Below, one piece after another: positions 26,418-35,103 of a DNA stretch of 64,000 nt; position 1 is the stretch's first letter, and each line of letters starts with the position of its first letter. The notes below the pieces were generated by a model, which had not been told where the DNA came from, searched no databases, and saw nothing but the letters and a program-made list of their open reading frames with translations. Location of the stretch: NCBI RefSeq assembly GCF_008642375.1, contig NZ_CP029194.1, positions 4,154,001 through 4,218,000 on the forward strand. The letters run 5' to 3'. Source of the stretch: Streptomyces venezuelae. Its GTDB lineage: Bacteria; Actinomycetota; Actinomycetes; Streptomycetales; Streptomycetaceae. The translations under genes and the position numbers were made by a program.

Positions 26418-27473
26418 ATGTACTCCGAGACCGCACCGTACGACCAGGGCCTGCTCGACGTGGGAGACGGCAACCTCGTCCACTGGGAGGTCTCCGGCAA
26501 CCCGGCGGGCCGGCCCGCGCTCGTCGTGCACGGCGGGCCCGGCTCCGGGTCCTCGCCGCACAACCGGCGCTACTTCGACCCGGAGGCGTACCGGCTCGTC
26601 CTCTTCGACCAGCGCGGCTGCGGGCGCTCCACCCCGCACGCGAGCGACCCGGCCGCCGACATGTCCGTGAACACCACCGCACACCTGGTGGCCGACATGG
26701 AGCGGCTGCGCGAGCACCTGGGCATCGAGCAGTGGCTGCTGTACGGCGGCTCCTGGGGCGCCACGCTGATCCTGGCGTACGCGGAGGCGTACCCCGAGCG
26801 CGTGACGGGGATCGTCCTCGCGGCCGTCACGACCACCCGCCGCTCCGAGATCGCCTGGCTGTACGAGGGAGCCGGCCGCTTCTTCCCCGAGGCCCACGAG
26901 CGCTTCAGGGCCGGGGCCGGCGCGCCGTCGGACCCGACCCGGGCGGACGGGGCGAAGGACCTGCCCCGGGCGGACGGGGCGAAGGACCTGCCCCGGGCGG
27001 ACGGGGCACAGGCCCTGGTGGAGGCGTACTCCGCGCTGCTGAACCACCCCGACCGGGCCGTGCGGGAGAAGGCCGCGGCCGACTGGTGCGCCTGGGAGGA
27101 CGCCGTCCTCTCCACGGAGGGCCAGGGCACCCCGTACACCGACCGGGTCGACGACACCCGGCTCGGCTTCGTCCGGATCTGCGCCCACTACTTCGCCCAC
27201 GGCGCCTGGCTCGCGGAGGGCGCCCTGCTCCGCGACGCGCACCGGCTCGCGGGCACCCCCGGCGTCCTGATCCAGGGCCGGCTCGACATGGCCGGCCCGC
27301 CCACCACCGCCTGGGAGCTGTCCCGGGCCTGGCCGGACGCCGAACTGCACGTGATCGAGGACGCGGGGCACCTGGGCGACCTGCGGACCCGGGAGCTGAT
27401 CCTCGCGGCCCTGGACCGCTTCGCGAGGGGGGTCCCCCTGCGCGGGCGAGGCCCTGAGCTCGGGGGAGGGTGA
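26418..27473 (+). CDS. Proline iminopeptidase (S33 alpha/beta hydrolase)
   Basis: 351 aa. It removes N-terminal proline from peptides in the cytoplasm. Family marks: VVHGGPGSGSSPHNRRYFDP, VLFDQRGCGRSTPH, nucleophile YGGSWGATL, acid in IQGRLDMAGP, and His in EDAGHLGD. It is about 35 residues longer than usual; part of the excess is a 9-residue tandem duplication (RADGAKDLP twice, then RADGA) at residues 175-197 in the cap domain. ATG 26418. Confidence 0.93.
   Translation: MYSETAPYDQGLLDVGDGNLVHWEVSGNPAGRPALVVHGGPGSGSSPHNRRYFDPEAYRLVLFDQRGCGRSTPHASDPAADMSVNTTAHLVADMERLREHLGIEQWLLYGGSWGATLILAYAEAYPERVTGIVLAAVTTTRRSEIAWLYEGAGRFFPEAHERFRAGAGAPSDPTRADGAKDLPRADGAKDLPRADGAQALVEAYSALLNHPDRAVREKAAADWCAWEDAVLSTEGQGTPYTDRVDDTRLGFVRICAHYFAHGAWLAEGALLRDAHRLAGTPGVLIQGRLDMAGPPTTAWELSRAWPDAELHVIEDAGHLGDLRTRELILAALDRFARGVPLRGRGPELGGG
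26940..27007. repeat. 27-bp in-frame tandem repeat inside the iminopeptidase gene
   Basis: Two exact 27-bp units (26940-26966 and 26967-26993) and a 14-bp partial third. They keep frame and add nine residues per copy in the cap region, so the change is tolerated. Exact identity implies a recent slippage event. Confidence 0.9.
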
Positions 27474-27515
27474 GCCCACCGGGCGCGCGCCCGGGACCGG
27501 CGGGATGATCGAAGC

Positions 27516-28193
27516 ATGAGTTCCAAGGCAGCCCCCGAGATCCATCTCGCCCAGCAGCCGGAGGCCGACGCGCTGCTCGCCCGCTCGCCGCTCGCCGCGC
27601 TCGTCGGCATGCTCCTGGACCAGCAGGTTCCGATGGAATGGGCGTTCTCCGGCCCGTACACGATCGCCTCGCGGCTCGGGGCGGACGATCTCGACGCACA
27701 CGAGATCGCCTCCCGCGCCCCGGAGGAGTTCGCCGCGCTGCTCTCCGAGAAGCCGGCCGTGCACCGCTATCCGGGGTCGATGGCCCAGCGCGTCCAGCAG
27801 CTCTGCCATTTCCTCGTCGAGGAGTACGGGGGCGACGCCGAGGCCGTCTGGGCGGACGCGGCGACCGGCAAGGAGCTGCTCGCGCGGCTCCAGGCGCTGC
27901 CTGGTTTCGGCAAGCAGAAGGCGCAGATCTTCCTGGCGCTGCTCGGCAAGCAGTACGGCGTGCGGCCCACGGGCTGGCGGGAGGCGGCGGGGGCGTACGG
28001 CGAGCAGGGCTCGTACCGCTCGGCCGCCGACATCACCGGGCCCGAGTCGCTCGCGAAGGTGCGCGCGCACAAGCAGGAGATGAAGGCGGCCGCGAAGGCC
28101 GAGAAAGCCGCGAAGGGAAAGAATGCCGGGAACGGTGAGAATGGTGAAAAGAGGGAGAAAGTCACCAAGGCTGGCAAAACGTCCGGGAATTGA
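27516..28193 (+). CDS. HhH-GPD base-excision DNA repair protein
   Basis: 225 aa. LVGMLLDQQVPMEWAFSGPY is the start of the HhH-GPD fold; the hairpin-helix-hairpin is LQALPGFGKQKAQIFLALLG. Catalytic residues of this subgroup are not certain, and the iron-sulfur Cys set of Nth/MutY is absent. The last 45 residues are a Lys/Ala/Glu/Asn-rich tail (KAAAKAEKAAKGKNAGN) that should be disordered and DNA-binding. ATG 27516. Confidence 0.88.
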   Translation: MSSKAAPEIHLAQQPEADALLARSPLAALVGMLLDQQVPMEWAFSGPYTIASRLGADDLDAHEIASRAPEEFAALLSEKPAVHRYPGSMAQRVQQLCHFLVEEYGGDAEAVWADAATGKELLARLQALPGFGKQKAQIFLALLGKQYGVRPTGWREAAGAYGEQGSYRSAADITGPESLAKVRAHKQEMKAAAKAEKAAKGKNAGNGENGEKREKVTKAGKTSGN

Positions 28194-28308
28194 TAATTCC
28201 AGATGTCAATCCTGCTCAAGGCGAGAGGAATTACGCAGAACCTGTTCACAGAACCCCCCCGAGATCGCTAACTTCCCCTCAACCTCGTCCGTACCGGGAA
28301 GGACTTCT

Positions 28309-29862
28309 GTGAACGCAACCCAGCGCCGTGCCGCAGCCATTCTGGCCGCCGCCGCCCTCGCCACCCCGCTGGTCATCGCCTCTCCCGCCACCGCCGGCCA
28401 GGACCCCGCGGCCGCGCCGGCCCGCGACGCCGCCAAGCTGGCGAAGAAGCTGGTCCGCGAAACCTCCGGCCAGGGCGCCTACAAGCACCTGCAGAAGTTC
28501 CAGGCGATAGCCGACTCGGCCGGCGGCCACCGCGCGGCCGGCACGCTCGGACACGACGCCTCCGCCGCGTACGTGTACACGCAGCTCAAGAAGGCCGGCT
28601 ACGCCGTCACCTACCAGAAGTTCCAGTTCTGGTACACGCAGACACTCGCCGAGAAGGCTTCCGTCGTCAGCCCCGCCCCCCGGGCCCTCGACATCAAGGC
28701 GATGACGTACACCAAGTCCACCCCGATCGGCGGCATCAACGCCGGCCTCGTGGCCGTCCCCGTCGACGCCGACGGCACCACCGGCTGCGAGCCGGGCGAC
28801 TTCGCCTCCGGCACCTTCACCGGCAAGATCGCGCTGATCAAGCGCGGTGGCTGCTCCTTCGCGATCAAGCAGCAGAACGCCGCCGCGGCCGGTGCCGCCG
28901 CCGCCGCGATCTACAACAACGTCCCCGGCGTCCTGTCCGGCACCCTCGGCGACGCGGCCTCCGGGAAGATCCCCACCGGCGGTCTCACCCTGGCCGAGGG
29001 CCAGCAGCTCGCCGCCGACCTCGCCAACGGCCCGGTCACCCTCTCCCTGGAGATCCGCCAGCTCCAGGAGCAGCGCACCACCAACAACGTCATCGCGGAG
29101 ACCAAGGGCGGCAACGCCGCCAACACCGTGATGCTCGGCTCGCACCTCGACTCCGTCACCGCCGGCCCCGGCATCAACGACAACGGCTCGGGCTCCGCCG
29201 GTCTCCTCCAGGCCGCCCTGGAGCTCGCCGAGTCGAAGGACAAGGTCCGCAACAAGGTCCGCTTCGCCTGGTGGTCCGCGGAGGAGAACGGCCTCCTCGG
29301 CTCCGAGCACTACGTGGACACCCTCTCGGAGCTCTCCAAGAAGGAGATCAAGCTCTACCTCAACTTCGACATGATCGCCTCGCCGAACTACGGCCTGTTC
29401 GTGTACGACGGCGACAACTCGGACAACGTCGGCGAGGGCGCCGGCCCCGAGGGCTCCGCCCAGCTGGAGCGCGACATCACCGACTTCATGGACAAGCGCG
29501 GCCTCCCGCACGAGGGCACCGACTTCTCCGGCCGCTCCGACTACGGCCCGTTCATCGCGGTCGGCATCCCCTCCGGCGGCACCTTCACCGGCGCCGAGGG
29601 CATCAAGACCGCTGCCCAGGCAGCCAAGTTCGGCGGCGAGGCGGGTGTCGCGTACGACGTGAACTACCACGCCAAGGGCGACGACCTGAAGAACGTCAAC
29701 ATGACGGCCTTCGACGCGAACATCGACGTCATCGCCAACGCCGTGGGCACCTACGCCCACGACATCTCCTCCCTGCGCAAGCCGGTCGTCTCCGTCCCGA
29801 CCTCGGGTGGCGAGAGCAGCGGCGGCGGCCTGCACAACGACCACCACGAGGTCACCGAGTAA
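28309..29862 (+). CDS. Secreted M28 zinc aminopeptidase with PA domain
   Basis: 517 aa. GTG 28309 follows GGAAGGA. A Sec signal peptide (RRAAAILAAAALATPLVIA, cut near ATA-GQ) leads to a PA insert (about residues 150-255, GDFASGTFTGKIALIKRGGC). The M28 metal centre is visible: His and Asp in GSHLDSVTAGPGINDNGSG, Glu pair in WWSAEENGLLGSEHY, Asp in NFDMIAS, and final His in VNYHAKGDD. The fold is that of the Streptomyces griseus aminopeptidase group, with a C-terminal extension. It releases N-terminal residues from peptides outside the cell, typical of nutrient scavenging. Confidence 0.94.
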   Translation: MNATQRRAAAILAAAALATPLVIASPATAGQDPAAAPARDAAKLAKKLVRETSGQGAYKHLQKFQAIADSAGGHRAAGTLGHDASAAYVYTQLKKAGYAVTYQKFQFWYTQTLAEKASVVSPAPRALDIKAMTYTKSTPIGGINAGLVAVPVDADGTTGCEPGDFASGTFTGKIALIKRGGCSFAIKQQNAAAAGAAAAAIYNNVPGVLSGTLGDAASGKIPTGGLTLAEGQQLAADLANGPVTLSLEIRQLQEQRTTNNVIAETKGGNAANTVMLGSHLDSVTAGPGINDNGSGSAGLLQAALELAESKDKVRNKVRFAWWSAEENGLLGSEHYVDTLSELSKKEIKLYLNFDMIASPNYGLFVYDGDNSDNVGEGAGPEGSAQLERDITDFMDKRGLPHEGTDFSGRSDYGPFIAVGIPSGGTFTGAEGIKTAAQAAKFGGEAGVAYDVNYHAKGDDLKNVNMTAFDANIDVIANAVGTYAHDISSLRKPVVSVPTSGGESSGGGLHNDHHEVTE

Positions 29863-29894
29863 CCGCCCGGCAGCGGTCACGGTCACGATCGCGG

Positions 29895-31493
29895 TCACCT
29901 CTTACGGCGGGCAGTACCGAAGATCGAGCGGCTGATCTCCCGGCCCAGCTGGGTGCCGATCGACCGCGCCAGGGACGTGAAGATCCCGCTGCCCACCACC
30001 TGTTCGGCGAGCGAGGGCTCCTCCTTCTGTCGGGGAGCCCTCGCTCCGTCCTGCGCCTGCGCCTTCGCGGCCTCCTTCGCCGCAGCCGCCTCCAGGGCCG
30101 CCGCCTCCGCCGCCAGCTGCTCGGCCGTCAGCTTCTCGTACGCCGACTCCCGGTCCACCGCCTGCGCGTACCGCCCGTACAGCGGCGACGCCTTCACCGC
30201 CGCGTCCAGCGCGGCGGCGTCGATCGGGCCCATCAGCGACTCCGGCGCCCGCAGCCGGGTCGCCGCCACCGGGGTCGGGGCGCCCTTCTCGCTGAGTACG
30301 GTGATCACCGCCTCGCCCGTACCGAGCCCGGTGAGCACCTCCTCCAGGTCGTACGGCGACTTCGGGAAGGTCCGCACGGTCGCCTTGAGCGCCTTGGCGT
30401 CGTCCGGGGTGAAGACGCGCAGCGCGTGCTGCACCCGGTTGCCGAGCTGGCCGAGCACGTCCGAGGGGACGTCCTTCGGGGTCTGCGTCACGAAGAAGAC
30501 GCCGACACCCTTGGAGCGGATCAGCCGGACCGTCTGCGTGATCGACTCCAGGAAGGCCTTCGACGCCCCGTTGAACAGCAGATGCGCCTCGTCGAAGAAG
30601 AAGACCAGCTTCGGCTTCTCCAGGTCGCCGGCCTCCGGAAGGTCGTTGTAGAGGTCCGCGAGCATCCACATCAGAAAGGTCGAGAAGAGCTGCGGCTTGT
30701 CCTGCACGGCCGGCAGCTCCAGGACCGAGACGGTCCCCCGTCCGTCCGCCGCCGTCCGCAGGAACTCCGACGTGTCGAACTCCGGCTCCCCGAAGAAGTC
30801 CCCCGCGCCCTGCTGCTCGAAGGCCGTGATCGACCGCAGGATCACCCCGGCCGTCACCGTCGACAGCCCGCCGATCCCCTTCAGTTCGGCCTTCCCGGGG
30901 TCCGAGACCAGGAAGGCCACCACCGCCCGCAGGTCCTTGAGGTCGACCAGTTCGAGCCCCTTGGAGTCGGCGTAGTGGAAGATCAGGCCGAGCGACTGCT
31001 CCTGCGTCTGGTTGAGCCGGAGCACCTTGGAGAGGAGTACGGGACCGAAGCCGGTCACCGTGGAGCGCACCGGGATGCCCGGGCCGATGCCCCCGAGTCC
31101 GTAGAACTCGCAGGGGAAGCCCGTACCCCGCCACTCCTGGCCGACCTGCGCGGCCCGCTCCCGCACCCTCTCGCCGTCCTCCCCGGGGGCCGAGATCCCG
31201 GAGACGTCGCCCTTGATGTCGGCGAGGAAGACCGGCACACCGTGCGCCGAGAGCTGCTCCGCGATCAGCTGGAGCGTCTTCGTCTTGCCGGTGCCGGTGG
31301 CTCCGGCGACCAGACCGTGGCGGTTGAGCATCGGCAGCGGGATGCGGACCGGCGCGTCCGGGTGACAGGCGCCGTCCCAGAGGAGCGCCCCCAGTTCGAG
31401 TGCGGCACCGTCGAAGGCGTACCCGGCGGCGATCTCGGCGGCGGGCCCCGCAAGGGGGGTGGGCGGCTGTGCGCTCTGCTCACTGACGCTCAT
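29895..31493 (-). CDS. HerA-like ATPase, DUF853 (YjgR family)
   Basis: 532 aa. Walker A GATGTGKTKTLQLIAEQL, Walker B LVFFFDEAHLLFN, and a C-terminal arginine-finger region VGVFFVTQTPKDVPSDVLGQLGNRVQHALR define the HerA/FtsK-type DUF853 family. The C-terminus is an Ala/Glu/Lys helical segment then SIGTQLGREISRSIFGTARRKR. Function is not established; HerA proteins are DNA translocases in repair or defence, but no NurA partner is present here. It converges on the aminopeptidase and is divergent from the VapB-like gene. Confidence 0.92.
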   Translation of the reverse strand: MSVSEQSAQPPTPLAGPAAEIAAGYAFDGAALELGALLWDGACHPDAPVRIPLPMLNRHGLVAGATGTGKTKTLQLIAEQLSAHGVPVFLADIKGDVSGISAPGEDGERVRERAAQVGQEWRGTGFPCEFYGLGGIGPGIPVRSTVTGFGPVLLSKVLRLNQTQEQSLGLIFHYADSKGLELVDLKDLRAVVAFLVSDPGKAELKGIGGLSTVTAGVILRSITAFEQQGAGDFFGEPEFDTSEFLRTAADGRGTVSVLELPAVQDKPQLFSTFLMWMLADLYNDLPEAGDLEKPKLVFFFDEAHLLFNGASKAFLESITQTVRLIRSKGVGVFFVTQTPKDVPSDVLGQLGNRVQHALRVFTPDDAKALKATVRTFPKSPYDLEEVLTGLGTGEAVITVLSEKGAPTPVAATRLRAPESLMGPIDAAALDAAVKASPLYGRYAQAVDRESAYEKLTAEQLAAEAAALEAAAAKEAAKAQAQDGARAPRQKEEPSLAEQVVGSGIFTSLARSIGTQLGREISRSIFGTARRKR

Positions 31494-31590
31494 GACGACA
31501 CCTTGATTTCGCTTTTGTCACGGTTCGCACCAGCATCCCACCGGCCTTGCGTGGCTGCGCCGGGAGCCGCTCGCCCGGTAGGCTTTCCGT

Positions 31591-31887
31591 GTGATCTTCA
31601 AGCGCATCGGAAACGGAAAGCCGTATCCCGACCACGGCCGGGAAAGCACCCGGCAGTGGGCGGACGTCGCGCCGCGCCCGGTCCGCCTCGACCAGCTGGT
31701 GACCACCAAGGGCCAGCTGGATCTGGAGACGCTGCTCGCCGAGGACTCCACCTTCTACGGCGACCTCTTCGCGCACGTCGTGAAGTGGCGCGGCGATCTC
31801 TACCTCGAGGACGGACTGCACCGCGCCGTCCGCGCGGCACTGCAGCAGCGCCAGGTGCTGCACGCCCGCGTGCTGGAACTCGACTGA
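31591..31887 (+). CDS. Small conserved protein, annotated in relatives as VapB-family antitoxin
   Basis: 98 aa, GTG start. MIFKRIGNGKPYPDHGRES, then VRLDQLVTTKGQLDLETLLAEDSTFYGDLFAHVV and an HRAVRAALQQRQVLHARVL tail. Relatives are labelled VapB-like by automatic pipelines as I recall, but no VapC/PIN toxin gene is next to it and the sequence lacks a clear ribbon-helix-helix or AbrB motif. I treat it as a conserved Streptomyces protein of unknown function. Confidence 0.75.
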   Translation: MIFKRIGNGKPYPDHGRESTRQWADVAPRPVRLDQLVTTKGQLDLETLLAEDSTFYGDLFAHVVKWRGDLYLEDGLHRAVRAALQQRQVLHARVLELD

Positions 31888-31899
31888 CGTTCCACCGCC

Positions 31900-31920
31900 A
31901 CTGACCCTTTCGGGGTCAGT
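31900..31920 (+). terminator. Hairpin terminator
   Basis: ACTGACCC, loop TTTCG, GGGTCAGT, 13 bases after the stop at 31887. A short but clean 8-bp stem. Confidence 0.6.
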
Positions 31921-31991
31921 TCGCCCCCATCCGGACGCGATCACATGATCATCAAGTAGGCATCGCCGACGGGCGGTATTACGCTGCGTTC

Positions 31992-32621
31992 ATGAGCATG
32001 CTCACACCCCCCGGAATGGGCGGAAAGTACCGCATCACGGGGGATGTCTACCCGCGCATGCGCCGCCCCCACCGCCGGCGCAGGATCATCCTCGCGGCCG
32101 CGGCCTCCGTGGTCGTGCTCGGCGCGGCCGGCTGGGGCACACTCCAGCTCGTCGACGTCTTCTCCGGCGACGAGGGCAAGAAGACGACCGCCGGGAAGCA
32201 GGCGGACTGCAAACCCGCGCCCAAGGCGACGACCCCGCCCGTGGCCGCCCTTCCGAAGCCCGGCCAGATCACGGTCAACGTCTACAACGCGACCCCGCGC
32301 AGCGGACTCGCCAAGACGACCGCCGACGAGCTCAAGAAGCGCGGCTTCAAGGTCGGCAAGGTGGGGAACGCGCCCGCCGCCTTCGACAAGAAGGTCCCCG
32401 GCGCGGGGCTGCTGCTCGGCGCGCCCACGGCCACCAAGGGCGCCTTCCCGGTCCTCGGCACCCAGCTCAAGGGCGCCACGACCAAGACGGACACCCGGGG
32501 CACGGCGGACGTGGACCTGATCATCGGGACGGCGTTCAAGACGCTGACCCCGAAAACAGCGGCGGACGCGGCCCTGGTCGCCCTGACCAGGCCCGCGCCC
32601 GTACCGACCGGGAAGTGCTGA
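31992..32621 (+). CDS. LytR C-terminal (LytR_C) domain membrane protein
   Basis: 209 aa. A short basic cytoplasmic tail (RMRRPHRRRRI) precedes one TM (IILAAAASVVVLGAAGWGTLQLV), then a Lys/Pro linker and the LytR_C domain (ITVNVYNATPRSGLAKTTADELKKRGFKVGKVGNAP, ending in VDLIIGTAFKTL). The catalytic LytR-CpsA-Psr part is missing, so this is a stand-alone LytR_C protein at the outer face of the membrane. ATG 31992 or 31998. It converges on upp. Confidence 0.87.
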   Translation: MSMLTPPGMGGKYRITGDVYPRMRRPHRRRRIILAAAASVVVLGAAGWGTLQLVDVFSGDEGKKTTAGKQADCKPAPKATTPPVAALPKPGQITVNVYNATPRSGLAKTTADELKKRGFKVGKVGNAPAAFDKKVPGAGLLLGAPTATKGAFPVLGTQLKGATTKTDTRGTADVDLIIGTAFKTLTPKTAADAALVALTRPAPVPTGKC

Positions 32622-32647
32622 CTACTCGGCGGAGCCGGCTGCGTGAG

Positions 32648-33283
32648 TTATTCGGCAGAGCCGTACATGCGGTCGCCCGCGTCGCCCAGGCCCGGGACGA
32701 TGTAGCCGTTCTCGTTGAGCCGCTCGTCGACCGAGGCCGTCACGACGGTCACCGGGGTGCCCGCGAGCTCGCGCTCCATGATCTCGACGCCCTCCGGGGC
32801 GGCGAGGAGCACGACCGCGGTCACGTCGTCGGCGCCGCGCTTGATCAGCTCCTGGATCGCCGCGACCAGCGTGCCGCCGGTGGCCAGCATCGGGTCCAGG
32901 ACGTACACCTGGCGCCCCGAGAGGTCCTCCGGCATCCGCGTGGCGTAGGTCGACGCCTCCAGCGTCTCCTCGTTGCGGATCATGCCCAGGAAGCCGACCT
33001 CGGCCGTCGGGAGCAGGCGGACCATGCCGTCGAGCATGCCCAGCCCGGCGCGCAGGATCGGGACCACCAGCGGACGCGGGTACGAGAGCTTCACACCGGT
33101 CGTCGGGGTGACAGGGGTCTCGATGTCGACCTGCTCGGTCCGGACGTCCCTGGTGGCCTCGTAGGCGAGCAGGGTGACCAGCTCGTCGGCGAGACGGCGG
33201 AAGGTCGCGGAGTCCGTGCGCTTGTCGCGCAGGGTGGTGAGCTTGTGGGCGACCAGAGGGTGGTCGACGACGTGGAGACGCAT
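32648..33283 (-). CDS. upp: Uracil phosphoribosyltransferase
   Basis: 211 aa. It salvages uracil with PRPP to UMP. MRLHVVDHPLVAHKLTTLRD is the family start, with PILRAGLGMLDGM, the PRPP loop VYVLDPMLATGGTLVAAI, and the uracil-binding end NENGYIVPGLGDAGDRMYG. Full length. Single gene, converging with the LytR_C gene. Confidence 0.97.
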   Translation of the reverse strand: MRLHVVDHPLVAHKLTTLRDKRTDSATFRRLADELVTLLAYEATRDVRTEQVDIETPVTPTTGVKLSYPRPLVVPILRAGLGMLDGMVRLLPTAEVGFLGMIRNEETLEASTYATRMPEDLSGRQVYVLDPMLATGGTLVAAIQELIKRGADDVTAVVLLAAPEGVEIMERELAGTPVTVVTASVDERLNENGYIVPGLGDAGDRMYGSAE

Positions 33284-33375
33284 GACTCAACAGTAGCCCG
33301 CCGCGCACTGGCGTCGACCCACGCCGCTGGGGGAAAGTGGGGGCACAGGGACCCAGCGATGGGGTGGTGTGGCCG

Positions 33376-33585
33376 ATGCCCGACCTGGAAGAACCGGCCG
33401 AGGAAGCCGCCGAGGGGGCGGCCGACCGGCCGGCACCGGAGACCGACGCGGAGCGCCGCAGGCGCCGCGCCCAGTTCCTCCGCGAGCTGAACGAGGCCAA
33501 GGCGCTGCGCGAGCGCGTGCAGCCGCGACGCGCCCGGGCCGCCCGGATGCGCCAGGCCATGCGCATGCGGACGTTCCGCTGGTGA
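33376..33585 (+). CDS. Small Arg/Glu-rich protein
   Basis: 69 aa from ATG 33376 (MPDLEEPAEEAAEGAAD...). Acidic N-terminus, then a strongly basic helix (ERRRRRAQFLRELNEAKALRERVQ) ending RQAMRMRTFRW. No known domain. It lies between upp and the tadA unit. The next 200 bp (33586-33789) hold no gene I can support; the tadA-unit promoter should be there. Confidence 0.6.
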   Translation: MPDLEEPAEEAAEGAADRPAPETDAERRRRRAQFLRELNEAKALRERVQPRRARAARMRQAMRMRTFRW

Positions 33586-33789
33586 GACCGCCGGGCGCGG
33601 CCCGCCGTGCGCCCCCTGTGTGCGCCGGGGTCGCACGCCCGCCCGATGGCGGTGCCCTTCAGACTGATGCACGACGCAAGAGCCGAAGACCTCTCCTGAA
33701 CGCGCTGTTTCTGTCACGATGCCGATTGGGCGGGGCATCAGGAGCGCACCGCCGGAACGTCACACCTCTGATCAGTGGGAGAGAGTCAG

Positions 33790-34326
33790 GTGTACTTCGC
33801 CGCACTGCTCGCGCGCACCGAAGACGGGTGGGAAGCGAGCGACACGGAGCTCGACGACGTGGAGACCCTGTCGGATCTGGCCGAGCTCGCCCGTGAGGCC
33901 TCGGACGACGACACGGTGATCGTCTACATCGAGCAGGAGGACGCGTGGTTCGGGATCGTGCGGATCGAGGGTGAGGAAGACCCTCGGATCTACGTCTCGG
34001 ACGGCGCCGCCGCCGCCCGTTCCTCGTACGGGGAGATCCTCACCCGGGAGATCCTCGGCGACGACCTCGACGCCGAGCTCGACGAGCTGGAGTCGCTGGA
34101 CCTGGACGGCACGGAGGACGGGGAACCCCTCGCCGACGATGCCGACGATGCCGACGAGCCGGGCGGAGTCGCGGCCGAGCTCGTGCCGTCCGCACCCGTG
34201 GGCGACGTGCTGGTCCTCGCGGACCTCGGACTCTCGGAGCGCGAGCTCCGGGCGCTCGACAGCGACGCGCTGTCGGTGATCGCGGACGCGCTGGGCGCCG
34301 CGGAGGTCCTGGAGGCCGTCCGCTAG
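33790..34326 (+). CDS. tRNA adenosine deaminase-associated protein
   Basis: 178 aa. GTG 33790 after GGGAGAGAG gives MYFAALLARTEDGWEASDTE, the family start. The sequence is strongly acidic (DDLDAELDELESLDLDG, DDADDADEPGG) with a helical C-terminus (LGLSERELRALDSDALSVIADAL). It is the conserved actinobacterial partner gene of tadA; its function has not been worked out to my knowledge. Its TAG stop overlaps the GTG of the next frame by one base (TAGTG). Confidence 0.9.
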   Translation: MYFAALLARTEDGWEASDTELDDVETLSDLAELAREASDDDTVIVYIEQEDAWFGIVRIEGEEDPRIYVSDGAAAARSSYGEILTREILGDDLDAELDELESLDLDGTEDGEPLADDADDADEPGGVAAELVPSAPVGDVLVLADLGLSERELRALDSDALSVIADALGAAEVLEAVR

Positions 34327-34910
34327 TGCCGCACGCCGTACCCGCACCCGACCCCGTGGCCGGTCCCGTACCCGACCCCGTGGCCGGTCCCGTACCCCAG
34401 CCCGAGCCCGTACGGGACCGCGCGCCCGACCCCGTACGGAACCCCGTCCCCGACCCCGTACGGGATCCCTGGCGGGATGCCATGCGGCTCGCGCTCGCCG
34501 AGGCCGACGCGGCCGCGCCCGCCGGTGACGTACCGGTCGGCGCGGTCGTGCTCGGCCCGGACGGCGAGGTCCTCGCCCGCGCGCACAACGAGCGGGAGGC
34601 GGTCGGCGACCCGACCGCGCACGCCGAGGTCCTCGCCCTGCGACGGGCGGCCGCGGCGACCGGGGAGTGGCGCCTGACGGGCTGCACGCTCGTCGTCACC
34701 CTGGAGCCGTGCGTGATGTGCGCGGGCGCCCTCGTCCAGTCGCGCGTCGAGCGGGTGGTGTTCGGCGCGCTCGACGAGAAGGCGGGCGCGGCGGGCTCGC
34801 TCTGGGACCTCGTACGGGACCGGCGGCTGAACCACCGCCCCGAGGTGATCCACGGCGTGCTCGGCGAGGAGTGCGCGGAGCAGCTGACGGCCTTCTTCCG
34901 CACCCGCTGA
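34326..34910 (+). CDS. tadA: tRNA adenosine(34) deaminase
   Basis: It converts A34 to inosine in tRNA-Arg(ACG). Zinc-site motifs are intact: HAE in DPTAHAEVLALRRAA with catalytic Glu, and PCxxC in LEPCVMCAGAL. The GTG at 34326 adds about 52 residues of Pro/Asp/Val repeats before the family core; ATG 34482 (MRLALAEADAAAPAG) starts the core but has no good SD. The extension is coded by a 24-bp tandem repeat, so the long N-terminus may be partly or wholly translated. It forms an operon with the acidic partner gene. Confidence 0.93.
   Translation: MPHAVPAPDPVAGPVPDPVAGPVPQPEPVRDRAPDPVRNPVPDPVRDPWRDAMRLALAEADAAAPAGDVPVGAVVLGPDGEVLARAHNEREAVGDPTAHAEVLALRRAAAATGEWRLTGCTLVVTLEPCVMCAGALVQSRVERVVFGALDEKAGAAGSLWDLVRDRRLNHRPEVIHGVLGEECAEQLTAFFRTR
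34347..34394. repeat. 24-bp tandem repeat in the tadA 5' region
   Basis: Two exact units (34347-34370, 34371-34394) starting CCCGACCCCGTGGCCGG, with diverged CCCGACCCCGTACGG copies at 34425-34463. If translated they give DPVAGPVP-type repeats. Confidence 0.85.
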
Positions 34911-34977
34911 CACCCCCGCTGACCTCGTCGGGGATACGGATTTCATCGCAGCGCCAACTTCGGCTAAGCTCTCTCTC

Positions 34978-35062
34978 GGTAGCGTGTCCGAGCGGCCGAA
35001 GGAGCTCGCCTCGAAAGCGAGTGTGGGGAAACTCACCGAGGGTTCAAATCCCTCCGCTACCG
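34978..35062 (+). tRNA. tRNA-Ser(CGA)
   Basis: Acceptor GGUAGCG pairs with CGCUACC (35055-35061), discriminator G. Anticodon loop CUCGAAA with anticodon CGA. Long variable arm (UGUGGGGAAACUCACC) of a class II tRNA; T loop GUUCAAAUC. CCA is not encoded. Confidence 0.95.
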
Positions 35063-35069
35063 CTTCGAT

Positions 35070-35103
35070 CGAAGGGCCCGGTGCATTGGCACCGGGCCCT
35101 TCG
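35070..35103 (+). terminator. Hairpin terminator of tRNA-Ser(CGA)
   Basis: CGAAGGGCCCGGTGC and its complement form a 15-bp stem with loop ATTG, seven bases after the tRNA. Confidence 0.85.

Noticed and set aside
29895..31493. HerA-NurA or HerA-type defence system
   Set aside because: DUF853 proteins are widespread housekeeping-type HerA relatives and no NurA, SIR2 or other effector gene is adjacent.
31591..31887. Toxin-antitoxin module
   Set aside because: The protein is called VapB-like in relatives, but neighbours are a LytR_C protein and a HerA-like ATPase; no PIN-domain toxin gene is present.
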